Below, piece by piece: positions 26,508 through 33,738 of a stretch of 43,697 nt of DNA (its first letter is position 1; each line of letters begins with the position of its first letter). The DNA lies in assembly GCA_030758115.1 (NCBI GenBank), contig JANREX010000069.1, positions 1-43,697 on the forward strand, written 5' to 3'. Origin of the DNA: Paracoccaceae bacterium (GTDB lineage Bacteria > Pseudomonadota > Alphaproteobacteria > Rhodobacterales > Rhodobacteraceae). Both the position numbers and the translations under genes were made by a program. Below the pieces are notes generated by a model. The model saw nothing but the letters and a program-made list of their open reading frames with translations, was not told the DNA's origin and made no database searches.

Positions 26508-26960
26508 ATGATCAGACGGTTTGGTGAATCGCCCCGTGCGGGGCAAAGCTACAGGCGCAGACCGGGCGCCTATGCGATCCTTTTGCGCGGCGCGGACATC
26601 CTGCTGACCCATCAGGCCGATCCATGGCCCGAGTTCCAGCTGCCTGGCGGCGGGATCGATCCCGGCGAGTCACCCCTTGCCGCCCTGCACCGCGAGGTTT
26701 TCGAGGAAACAGGCTGGAGCATCGCAGCCCCGCGCCGCATCGGCACATTCCGCCGCTTTACCTATATGCCCGAATACGACCTCTGGGCCGAGAAGCTCTG
26801 CATGATCTACCTGGCAAGGCCGGTGCGCCGGATCGGCCCGCCCAGCGAGGCAGGGCATACCGCGCTGTGGATGCCCCCCGAGATTGCGGCCGACAAACTC
26901 GGAAATGCCGGGGACAGGCATTTCGTCAGCAGTTTGCTATCCAGCCTTCGGCGCCTCTGA
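26508..26960 (+). CDS. Nudix hydrolase
   Basis: A 150-residue Nudix protein. The box reads GGGIDPGESPLAALHREVFEETGW, a perfect family match, preceded by FQLPGGGID. The ATG at 26508 has AAAAGG seven bases upstream; the frame is open before it but lacks conserved content. It is divergent from hslO and converges with the response regulator-phosphatase gene, overlapping its last 24 bases antisense. The substrate cannot be deduced. The N-terminus (RRFGESPRAGQSYRRRPGAYAILL) is Arg-rich, which might suit a phosphorylated nucleic-acid-derived substrate, but that is a guess. Confidence 0.88.
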   Translation: MIRRFGESPRAGQSYRRRPGAYAILLRGADILLTHQADPWPEFQLPGGGIDPGESPLAALHREVFEETGWSIAAPRRIGTFRRFTYMPEYDLWAEKLCMIYLARPVRRIGPPSEAGHTALWMPPEIAADKLGNAGDRHFVSSLLSSLRRL

Positions 26961-28241
26961 CTGCGAAGCACCCTTGTATTCGAACAGGATGGCAGAAATG
27001 TCATCCGGGAAGTCGCCACCCCCTGCGTATTCGGTCAGGTTCCAGATGATGGCTTCAAGAAAAGCGGTTCCGGCCAGATGGCGCAAATCCCCCAGCATGC
27101 TGGCAGCCCCTTCGGTGCCCAACAGCCGCTCTTGCGGGTCGGGACATTCCAGGATGCCGTCCGACAGCACGATCAGCCGATCACCCGGCCCAAGAACGCA
27201 GTCGAACTGTTGGTAGTCTGCGCAATCGAACAGGCCAACCGGCAGACCGCCCTCACCCAGGATTTCAAGTGTTCCGTCGTGCCGCTGAACCATGGGATTC
27301 GGATGCCCCGCCTGCACCATGACGACACGCCCGGTCTGCAGATCCACATCGGCCAGGAACAGGGTAAGGTAGTGATCGGTCTGCACCTCCTGCAGGACAA
27401 GACGGTTCAAGGATCCGACAACCTGTTCAGGCGGCAGATGGATCAGCGCACCGTCCACATCGCGCGACAAGGCGATGTTATGTTCCGGCGCCGAGGATGA
27501 CATGTAGCTTGCCAGTCGCGCCGTCATCATCGCGGAACTGATCCCATGGCCGGACACATCCAGCGCAAACAGCCCCGCATGCGTATCGCCGGCGGGGTAG
27601 AACCCGACCAGATCGCCACCCACATGCCCCGAGGATCGCAACAGCAGACAGACCTGCGCCGCGCCAAAATCATGCGATCTTTCCCGCACGAGCGACTGTT
27701 GCAGCTTTTTCGCCTCGGCCAGGTCGGTGTCCAGCGCATCGTAGAGCGCCTGAAGCTCGGCCAGGGTGCTGGTGATCAGGCGGTTCTTGTCCGACAATTG
27801 CCGCTGCATGTCGATGATCCGCGTACCCGCATTTATCCGGGCGCGCAGTTCTGCGGGATTGACCGGCTTGGTCAGAAAATCATCGGCCCCGCAATCAAGA
27901 CCAAGCGCCACGGCTTCCTTGCCGCTTTTCGAGGTCAGAAGGATGAAATAGCCATAGGTTTCCCGTGGCAGATCGCGGAAGGCGCGACAGAAGGCAAGCC
28001 CGTCCATGCCGGGCATCATCCAGTCGCTGAGCACAAGATCGGGCGTTTCGACTGTACAAAGCGCAAGGGCTTCGTGCCCGCTGGCGGCTTCGGATACCCT
28101 GAAGCCCCACCGGGTCAGAAAGGACGAAAGGATACGTCTTTGCAGATCGCTGTCATCGACAACAAGCGCATGCAAAGGCGCATTGCGCACGACGGTTGCG
28201 TTCGGGCCTGGCTTCTGGGGTTGCTGTGCTTGCGCGGACAA
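26937..28241 (-). CDS. Response regulator fused to PP2C-type serine phosphatase (RsbU/RbaY-like)
   Basis: A 434-residue signalling protein. A receiver domain (residues ~24-140, phosphoacceptor Asp73 in LSDWMMPGMDG, conserved Lys in TKPVNP) is joined by a coiled-coil (about 145-195) to a SpoIIE/RsbU-type PP2C domain. That domain has VGGDLVGFYP, FALDVSGHGISSAMM, VQAGHPNP and FPDDISAILFEY. Such enzymes dephosphorylate an anti-sigma factor antagonist in partner switching. In Rhodobacter capsulatus a comparable protein, RbaY, is linked to the RbaV/RbaW system. No anti-sigma or antagonist gene is in this window. The start is TTG at 28241, with AGAAGG nine bases upstream; no good ATG is available. 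Confidence 0.88.
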   Translation of the reverse strand: MSAQAQQPQKPGPNATVVRNAPLHALVVDDSDLQRRILSSFLTRWGFRVSEAASGHEALALCTVETPDLVLSDWMMPGMDGLAFCRAFRDLPRETYGYFILLTSKSGKEAVALGLDCGADDFLTKPVNPAELRARINAGTRIIDMQRQLSDKNRLITSTLAELQALYDALDTDLAEAKKLQQSLVRERSHDFGAAQVCLLLRSSGHVGGDLVGFYPAGDTHAGLFALDVSGHGISSAMMTARLASYMSSSAPEHNIALSRDVDGALIHLPPEQVVGSLNRLVLQEVQTDHYLTLFLADVDLQTGRVVMVQAGHPNPMVQRHDGTLEILGEGGLPVGLFDCADYQQFDCVLGPGDRLIVLSDGILECPDPQERLLGTEGAASMLGDLRHLAGTAFLEAIIWNLTEYAGGGDFPDDISAILFEYKGASQSEAPKAG

Positions 28242-28287
28242 GGATTGCTGCCTTCTTGACGTGAGAAACCCGTCTAAAGCGCAATTC

Positions 28288-28308
28288 CTAACGTCACCTG
28301 AACGTTAG
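28288..28308. promoter_or_regulatory. inverted repeat, possible operator
   Basis: CTAACGT (28288-28294), 7-base spacer, ACGTTAG (28302-28308), a perfect 7-bp dyad. It lies in the divergent region between the phosphatase and Hpt genes. A regulator binding here could act on both. The protein that would bind is not known. Confidence 0.5.
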
Positions 28309-28319
28309 AATTAATCCTA

Positions 28320-28334
28320 TTTACAGTATGTTAA
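28320..28334. promoter_or_regulatory. degenerate CtrA-like half-site pair
   Basis: TTTA-N7-TTAA on the + strand (28320-28334), one base away from the CtrA consensus TTAA-N7-TTAA. It sits in the same divergent region as the dyad at 28288. With one mismatch it is weak support on its own. Confidence 0.35.
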
Positions 28335-28380
28335 GTTCCTTTCCCCTATCCTGCAAAGCATGTCGCGGCAGGAGAGGGAC

Positions 28381-28728
28381 ATGATCGACTGGACACGTGT
28401 TGAAGAGCTGCAGGATGAAATCGGACCTGATTGTTTTGACGAGGTGGTCAACCTTTTCCTTGCCGAAGCAGGCGACGTCGTGGCCCGCCTGCGCGACAAT
28501 CGCGATCCCTCGCGCCTGGCGGTTGATCTGCATTTTCTCAAGGGCGGCGTACTCAACCTCGGGTTCGTTGCAGTCTCGAACCTTTGCGCAGAGGGTGAAA
28601 GCCTGGCGTCAACCGGGCAGGGCGACAGGTTCGACATCACCGCGCTTGTTGCGACCTATGAACAGTCAAGACTGGCGTTCCTGACAGAGTACGAGTCGCG
28701 CCTTGCCGTGCAGACCTCAGCGGGGTGA
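28381..28728 (+). CDS. Hpt (histidine phosphotransfer) domain protein
   Basis: A stand-alone 115-residue Hpt domain of four helices. The phosphorylatable residue is His51 in the motif VDLHFLKGGVLNLGF (HxLKG...G, typical of phosphotransfer proteins). The ATG at 28381 has a strong ribosome site (AGGAGAGGGAC). It is divergent from the receiver-PP2C gene, a likely partner: the phosphotransfer protein could pass phosphate to that receiver. Its last 12 bases overlap the end of regA on the other strand. No kinase is adjacent, so the upstream donor is unknown. Confidence 0.9.
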   Translation: MIDWTRVEELQDEIGPDCFDEVVNLFLAEAGDVVARLRDNRDPSRLAVDLHFLKGGVLNLGFVAVSNLCAEGESLASTGQGDRFDITALVATYEQSRLAFLTEYESRLAVQTSAG

Positions 28729-29268
28729 CCGTTTGGCCAGGATACGCTGAAGCGTCCGGCGATGCATGTTCAGGCGACGCGCGGTCTCTGAAACATTGCG
28801 ATCGCACAGCTCGTATACACGCTGGATATGTTCCCAACGCACGCGATCCGCGCTCATGGGGTTTTCGGGTGGAGGCGGAAGGTCAGCCCCGGTCGCCAGA
28901 AGGGCATGGGTGATGTCGGTGGCATCAGCCGGTTTGCTCAGGTAATCCGTGGCACCGATCTTGACCGCCGCGACTGCGGTTGCAATCGCACCATACCCGG
29001 TCAGCACGACAATGCGGCAATCCGGACGCTTGCCGCGCAAAACCTCGACCACATCGAGCCCGTTGCCATCCTCAAGCCGCAGGTCACACACGGCATAGGC
29101 AGGAGGCCGAGCCGTCGCGATCGCCTTGCCTGCGGCGACCGAACCGGCGGTTTCCACATCGAAGCCACGCTTTTCCATGGCTTTGGCCAGCCGCTTCAGA
29201 AACGCCTCATCGTCGTCGACCAGAAGAAGTGTTCTGTCTTCTCCGATGTCGTGCAGGTCTTCCGCCAC
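28717..29268 (-). CDS. regA: Redox response regulator RegA/ActR/PrrA
   Basis: A 183-residue regulator with a receiver domain (phosphoacceptor Asp62 in VCDLRLEDG, acidic pair DDD at 18-20, Lys in LSKPAD). A Pro-rich linker follows, then a Fis-type helix-turn-helix (RVRWEHIQRVYELCDRNVSETARRLNMHRRTLQRILAKRSPR). This helix-turn-helix is nearly invariant in RegA. The start is GTG at 29266-29268, supported by AGGAGG at 29276-29281 (7 bases away); a TTG eight codons upstream has no such site. It controls photosynthesis, respiration and nitrogen genes in Rhodobacter. It has its own promoter and lies downstream of senC. Confidence 0.97.
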   Translation of the reverse strand: MAEDLHDIGEDRTLLLVDDDEAFLKRLAKAMEKRGFDVETAGSVAAGKAIATARPPAYAVCDLRLEDGNGLDVVEVLRGKRPDCRIVVLTGYGAIATAVAAVKIGATDYLSKPADATDITHALLATGADLPPPPENPMSADRVRWEHIQRVYELCDRNVSETARRLNMHRRTLQRILAKRSPR

Positions 29269-29306
29269 GCCTGTGCCTCCTGATCCAGCCAACGCTGTTC
29301 AAATCT

Positions 29307-29333
29307 ATTATAGCGCGCGCTGTCAGGCGTCAA
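29307..29333 (-). promoter_or_regulatory. regA promoter
   Basis: Minus strand TTGACG (29328-29333), 15-base spacer, perfect TATAAT (29307-29312). The short spacer is suboptimal, the -10 is consensus. It would allow regA to be expressed apart from senC. Confidence 0.55.
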
Positions 29334-29369
29334 ACCAACCTGTCATTCTCGTGATGTCAAAGCAGACTG

Positions 29370-29993
29370 TCAGCGGGCTTCCAGAAAGCACTGGATACGA
29401 TCTGCCACGTCTTCCGCGCGCAACGAACGCTGAAAGACTTCGACGAACCCATCCCCGGGAAAGACGAGATAGCTCATCGTGGAATGATCCACGAGATAGT
29501 ATTCATCGTCGCCTTCCTGTTTCTGGTAGAAGGTGCGGTAGGCACGGCTGGCCGCGCGCACCTGCTCGGGCGACCCGGTCAGACCCAGCATCCGCTCGTG
29601 CAGGTTTGCCGTGAATGCATCGACGACTTCGGGCGTATCGCGTTCCGGATCGATCGAGATGAAAACAGGCTTCACCATCAGGCCGCGTTCCTCAAGGATA
29701 TCAATCGCCTCTGCATTCCGGGCGGTATCCAGGGGGCAGACATCAGGGCAAAAGGTATAGCCGAAATAGATCAGGCTTGGCTGATCGATCACATCGGCAT
29801 CCGTCACCGTCTTGCCTGTCTCATCCACAAGTGTGAACGGCCCCCCGATCTGCGAGGCACCTCCGGCAATGCTTGTCGTGCGGCATTGGGCGTATTTGTC
29901 CGGTGTTCCCGCGAGCCTTGTATAGACGAAAACACCTGCGGTCATCGCAATGACAAGACAAACCGCGGCGATGGCATAAATACGCGACATCAC
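29370..29993 (-). CDS. senC: SCO1/SenC-type copper chaperone
   Basis: A 207-residue thioredoxin-fold copper-binding protein anchored by an N-terminal membrane segment (about residues 5-25) and facing the periplasm. The copper ligands are Cys82 and Cys86 in GYTFCPDVCP and His170 in LVDHST. Sco/SenC proteins deliver copper to the CuA or CuB site of cytochrome oxidases and influence redox signalling. It is divergent from regB and upstream of regA, the classical reg/prr arrangement (regB, senC/prrC, regA). Start 29993 or 29990 (MMSR); AAAGGAGAACG precedes it. Confidence 0.95.
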   Translation of the reverse strand: MMSRIYAIAAVCLVIAMTAGVFVYTRLAGTPDKYAQCRTTSIAGGASQIGGPFTLVDETGKTVTDADVIDQPSLIYFGYTFCPDVCPLDTARNAEAIDILEERGLMVKPVFISIDPERDTPEVVDAFTANLHERMLGLTGSPEQVRAASRAYRTFYQKQEGDDEYYLVDHSTMSYLVFPGDGFVEVFQRSLRAEDVADRIQCFLEAR

Positions 29994-30018
29994 GTTCTCC
30001 TTTTTCTGGCAGGACTGG

Positions 30019-30046
30019 TTATTGGGTCAGCCGGGGTGCATATTTA
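30019..30046 (+). promoter_or_regulatory. possible regB promoter
   Basis: TTATTG (30019-30024), 16 bases, TATTTA (30041-30046), upstream of regB. It overlaps the region upstream of senC on the other strand. Pattern only. Confidence 0.3.
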
Positions 30047-30085
30047 CCACTTGGGCCTGACATGCAACGGGACGAATGGGCACAT

Positions 30086-31483
30086 ATGAGTGATATGCAG
30101 CTTGGCGTTCTAAAGGGGCGCGAACGCGGGAACTGGGTCCGTCTGCGCACGATCATCCTGTTGCGCTGGGCAGCTGTCATCGGACAGCTGATCGCCCTCT
30201 TCGTCGCTCAAGAAGCCTACAAGCTGCAGATCGAGATGGGCCTGTGCCTTCTGGTCGTCAGCGTATCGGTCATGGGCAACCTGATCGCGATGTTCATTTT
30301 CCCGGAAAACAAGCGCCTGTCAGAGACCGAGAACCTGTTGATGGTTCTTTTCGATCTTCTGCAACTGGCGCTGCTGCTTTACCTGACAGGTGGTCTGCAC
30401 AACCCGTTCTACATCCTGATCCTGGGGCCGGTGACTGTTTCGGCCTTGGTTCTCACGCTGCGCTCGACCGTGTTTCTCGGGATCACCGCCATCCTGGCCG
30501 TGACCCTTCTGGCAGAGTTCCACCTGCCCCTGAGAACGGAACAGGGGTTTCTTCTGCGGGTGCCGGACATTTTCGTTTTCGGCAATTGGGTGGCCATCAC
30601 CATCGCGGTGATCTTCCTCAGCTTCTACTCCCGGCGTGTCACGCAGGAAATGCATTCGATGTCCGACGCCCTGCAAGCGACGCAGATGGCCTTGGCGCGC
30701 GAGCAGAAGCTGACCGATCTGGGTGGCGTGGTTGCAGCGGCGGCCCACGAATTGGGCACGCCGTTGGCCACGATCAAGCTGACCAGTGCCGAACTGATCG
30801 AGGAGCTTGATGATTTCCCCGAGCTTCAGGACGATGCGCGCCTGATCCGTGAACAGGCAGACCGATGCAGGGATATCCTGCGCTCCATGGGGCGGGCGGG
30901 CAAGGATGATCTCATGCTGCGTCAGGCGCCCTTGGGCACGCTGGTGCGCGAGGCTGCGGCCCCGCATATGAACCGCGGCAAGGACATCCATTTTCAGGAC
31001 GGTCTGACGGAGGAGGACAGCCAGAGCCAGCCGATGGTGTTGCGCCGTCCCGACCTGGTGCATGGGCTGCGCAACCTGCTGCAGAACGGGGTTGATTTTG
31101 CGCGGGCGAATGTCTGGGTCGAAACCCGCTGGGATGATGAAACCGTTTCGGTGCGCATCATGGATGACGGCATGGGCTATCCGGCCAATATCATGGGACG
31201 GATCGGCGACCCGTTCATGCGGCTGCGCAGAAGCGAACCGGAACGCGCCCAGCGCCCGGAGTACGAAGGCATGGGGCTGGGGCTGTTCATCGCCAAGACG
31301 CTTCTTGAACGCTCAGGGGCCGAACTCAGCTTTGCCAATGGGCGAGACCCCTATCTTGCCAGCACGGAACAACCCCAGAAATGCGGCGCCATCGTCGAGG
31401 TTGTCTGGCCGCGCCCAAAGATCGACGCACGCCACCCGGCGAATGCCACGCCCATGGGGCAGAACCGCCTGCTCGATACCTGA
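30086..31483 (+). CDS. regB: Sensor histidine kinase RegB/PrrB
   Basis: Membrane redox sensor partner of RegA, 465 residues from the ATG at 30086. About six transmembrane helices; the quinone-binding heptapeptide GGLHNPF lies at 102-108. The phospho-accepting His221 is in AAAAHELGTPLATIK. The redox-active cysteine that inactivates the kinase by disulfide formation in Rhodobacter corresponds to Cys261 in ADRCRDILRSMGRAGKDD. ATP-binding G-boxes GMGLGLFIAK complete the kinase. Start: an ATG at 30062 exists, but starting at 30086 gives the typical short cytoplasmic N-terminus before GNWVRLRTIILLRW. Length is close to R. capsulatus RegB (460). Confidence 0.96.
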   Translation: MSDMQLGVLKGRERGNWVRLRTIILLRWAAVIGQLIALFVAQEAYKLQIEMGLCLLVVSVSVMGNLIAMFIFPENKRLSETENLLMVLFDLLQLALLLYLTGGLHNPFYILILGPVTVSALVLTLRSTVFLGITAILAVTLLAEFHLPLRTEQGFLLRVPDIFVFGNWVAITIAVIFLSFYSRRVTQEMHSMSDALQATQMALAREQKLTDLGGVVAAAAHELGTPLATIKLTSAELIEELDDFPELQDDARLIREQADRCRDILRSMGRAGKDDLMLRQAPLGTLVREAAAPHMNRGKDIHFQDGLTEEDSQSQPMVLRRPDLVHGLRNLLQNGVDFARANVWVETRWDDETVSVRIMDDGMGYPANIMGRIGDPFMRLRRSEPERAQRPEYEGMGLGLFIAKTLLERSGAELSFANGRDPYLASTEQPQKCGAIVEVVWPRPKIDARHPANATPMGQNRLLDT

Positions 31484-31521
31484 TCCGGGAGTCCGGATTT
31501 CGGATCAACAGCTCCCAAGCG

Positions 31522-31536
31522 TTAACCATGCATTAA
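31522..31536 (+). promoter_or_regulatory. CtrA binding site upstream of the DivL-like gene
   Basis: TTAA (31522-31525), 7 bases, TTAA (31533-31536), exactly the TTAA-N7-TTAA consensus of the cell-cycle regulator CtrA, including the TTAACCAT form. It is 51 bases before the ATG at 31587. In a region of this base composition the exact match is unlikely by chance. Confidence 0.65.
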
Positions 31537-31586
31537 GCATTTCGCGTCAAAGCTGCAGGTCACGTTTCCAGACGGGAGAGTCGGGG

Positions 31587-33209
31587 ATGGCTCTGCTCAA
31601 TCTGTTTCAATTCATTGTGCCGGTGACCTTGGGGCTGCTTTTGGGTGGGGCGATCCTTGTCTTGCTGGCCCGATATGATCGGATCGGTTCCGTGGACGCC
31701 GGTCGGGGCGCACCACCCGACTCCGGCAGCGACGGTGCTGCCGCCGCCTTCCTCTTCGAGGGCCGCATGCTCTTGCAGGCAAGCGACAGGGCCACACAAC
31801 TTTTGCAGCCAGCCACAACCGATGACCCGGTCGATAGGCAGGGTCTTGATGATTGGGGGCTTGCGCTTTGCGCCCTAAGGCCACGCTTTCCCGGTCTTCC
31901 CGATGATCCCTCGCAATTCAGGGTATCCTCTGGCGAAAGCGGCCAGATCACGCTGGAGTCCGTTCTGGGCGCAGGCGGGTCGGAGTATATCATCGTGGAT
32001 TGGTGGGATGGCTGGGTTCGGCTTTACCTTGTCGAACAAGAGCATGATCCTGAGCATGCGACGCCCGAAGCCGACCTGTCTGAAGAGGCTGGCTGGCTCC
32101 GTTTGGCCGTCACGGCCGCGCCCTATCCGATATGGCAAACGGCAAGGGATGGGCGGGTTCTCTGGGCGAACACCGCTTACACGGATCTGGTCACCCGGTT
32201 CGCGCGGCTCTGCCCCGAAGACATGCGCGGGGCAGACGGCTTTCCCGTGATGTTCGATGTGCCGCTGCAGACAGATTGCGACAACGCCTCGTACCGCTTG
32301 TCGATTGTCCCGTCCGGGTCCGTACAGCCTTATTGGTTCGATATTCGATGCCTGCGAATACCGTCGGGATGGATGAACTATGCCACGGATGTGAACGCCG
32401 TCGTCAACGCTGAAATCGCCCAGCGCAACTTCGTGCAGACCCTGACCAAGACTTTCGCGCAGCTATCCATCGGGCTGGCGATTTTCGACCGGCAGCGGCA
32501 ACTGGCACTGTTCAACCCGGCCTTGATCGACCTGACCTCCCTGCCTGCGGAATTCCTGAGCGCGCGGCCAAACCTGCTGTCTTTCTTCGATCGCCTGCGG
32601 GACCGGCAGATGATGCCCGAGCCCAAGAACTACAGATCATGGAGGGATCAGATCACCGATCTGGTGGCAGCCGCGGACAACGGTCTTTACCTCGAGACTT
32701 GGTCCCTGCCATCAGGGCTGACCTACCGCATCAGCGGCCGACCACACCCCGACGGCGCGGTGGCCTTCCTGTTCGAGGACATCAGCGCCGAGATCTCGCT
32801 GACACGGCAGTTTCGGTCCCAACTAGAACTGGGGCAATCGGCCCTGAACGCCATGGAGCAGTCGATCGCGGTATTTTCCGCAACGGGCGTTCTGGCCTTT
32901 TCCAACACGGCCTATCGCAAGATGTGGCACATCGATACTGACAGCGGCTTTGCCGAGGTCACGGTGATCGACGCATCGCGGCACTGGCAATCACACAGCT
33001 TCCCGACACCTGTATGGGGCGATCTGCGGGATTTCGTGAACCAGTTCGGCGACAGATCCGACTGGCAGGCCGAAGTCACATTGCGCGACGGACGCACGGT
33101 TGCCTGCCATGTCGCACCCATGCCCGGGGGCGCGACCATGGTGCAGTTCATGCCCTTCGAGAAATGCATCGCCTCGAACACGAGAGAGCTTTTGCCAAGC
33201 GTGTCATGA
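31587..33209 (+). CDS. divL: DivL-like PAS protein lacking a kinase core
   Basis: A 540-residue protein with one N-terminal membrane segment (about residues 8-30) and several PAS-like domains. PAS-type strands are visible at about 178-200 (PIWQTARDGRVLWANTAYTDL), 292-315 (GLAIFDRQRQLALFNPALIDL) and 421-445 (SIAVFSATGVLAFSNTAYRKMW). It ends about 100 residues after the last one with no His-kinase H-box or ATP-binding motif. Position before tsaE-amgK-murU-addB-addA-trxA matches divL in Caulobacter. R. capsulatus DivL is likewise described as a PAS-domain protein and affects CtrA and gene transfer agent production. Assignment rests on synteny and domain content. The ATG at 31587 has a GGGGA/GAG-rich ribosome region. 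Confidence 0.65.
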   Translation: MALLNLFQFIVPVTLGLLLGGAILVLLARYDRIGSVDAGRGAPPDSGSDGAAAAFLFEGRMLLQASDRATQLLQPATTDDPVDRQGLDDWGLALCALRPRFPGLPDDPSQFRVSSGESGQITLESVLGAGGSEYIIVDWWDGWVRLYLVEQEHDPEHATPEADLSEEAGWLRLAVTAAPYPIWQTARDGRVLWANTAYTDLVTRFARLCPEDMRGADGFPVMFDVPLQTDCDNASYRLSIVPSGSVQPYWFDIRCLRIPSGWMNYATDVNAVVNAEIAQRNFVQTLTKTFAQLSIGLAIFDRQRQLALFNPALIDLTSLPAEFLSARPNLLSFFDRLRDRQMMPEPKNYRSWRDQITDLVAAADNGLYLETWSLPSGLTYRISGRPHPDGAVAFLFEDISAEISLTRQFRSQLELGQSALNAMEQSIAVFSATGVLAFSNTAYRKMWHIDTDSGFAEVTVIDASRHWQSHSFPTPVWGDLRDFVNQFGDRSDWQAEVTLRDGRTVACHVAPMPGGATMVQFMPFEKCIASNTRELLPSVS

Positions 33210-33261
33210 TCCGCCTGCCGATCAGACTTGCAGGCAGTTTCAGGCGCGCTACTCTGCGCGA

Positions 33262-33738
33262 ATGTCGCCTCTTGCCGCCCGGATCACACTGTCGTCGCCC
33301 GAACAGACAACCGCATTCGCGGCGCGTCTTGGCGCGCACCTGCAACCCGGCGACGTTTTGCTGCTGGATGGTCCGATTGGTGCTGGCAAGACGCATTTCG
33401 CGCGCAGCCTGATCCAGTCCCGGATGGAACATCCCGAGGATGTGCCATCACCGACCTTCACCCTTGTGCAGATGTATGAAACCGATGCCTGCGAGATCTG
33501 GCATGCGGACCTGTACCGCCTGTCGATGCCTGACGAAGTTGTAGAGCTTGGCCTGACCGAGGCATTCGACAACGCGATATGCCTTGTCGAATGGCCCGAT
33601 CGCCTTGGCAGTCTGACACCCGCCGATGCCTTGCGGCTGGCGTTCACACAAGGCAAGCAAGAGAACGAGCGGGAGGTTGCGTTGACATGGACCTGCGGCA
33701 AATGGGCAGAGCGCCTGAAGGGAGCTTTCGATGACTGA
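33262..33738 (+). CDS. tsaE: tRNA t6A biosynthesis ATPase TsaE
   Basis: ATPase partner of the TsaB/TsaD complex that makes N6-threonylcarbamoyl-adenosine at position 37 of ANN-decoding tRNAs. The 158-residue protein has Walker A GPIGAGKTH (about 37-45), the SPTFTLVQMYE loop and HADLYR, and ends with VEWPDRL, a family hallmark. The ATG at 33262 gives the usual N-terminus; the frame is open upstream only as continuation of nonconserved sequence. It overlaps the start of amgK by 8 bases (33731-33738), indicating coupled translation. A TsaB or TsaD gene is not in the window. Confidence 0.95.
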   Translation: MSPLAARITLSSPEQTTAFAARLGAHLQPGDVLLLDGPIGAGKTHFARSLIQSRMEHPEDVPSPTFTLVQMYETDACEIWHADLYRLSMPDEVVELGLTEAFDNAICLVEWPDRLGSLTPADALRLAFTQGKQENEREVALTWTCGKWAERLKGAFDD

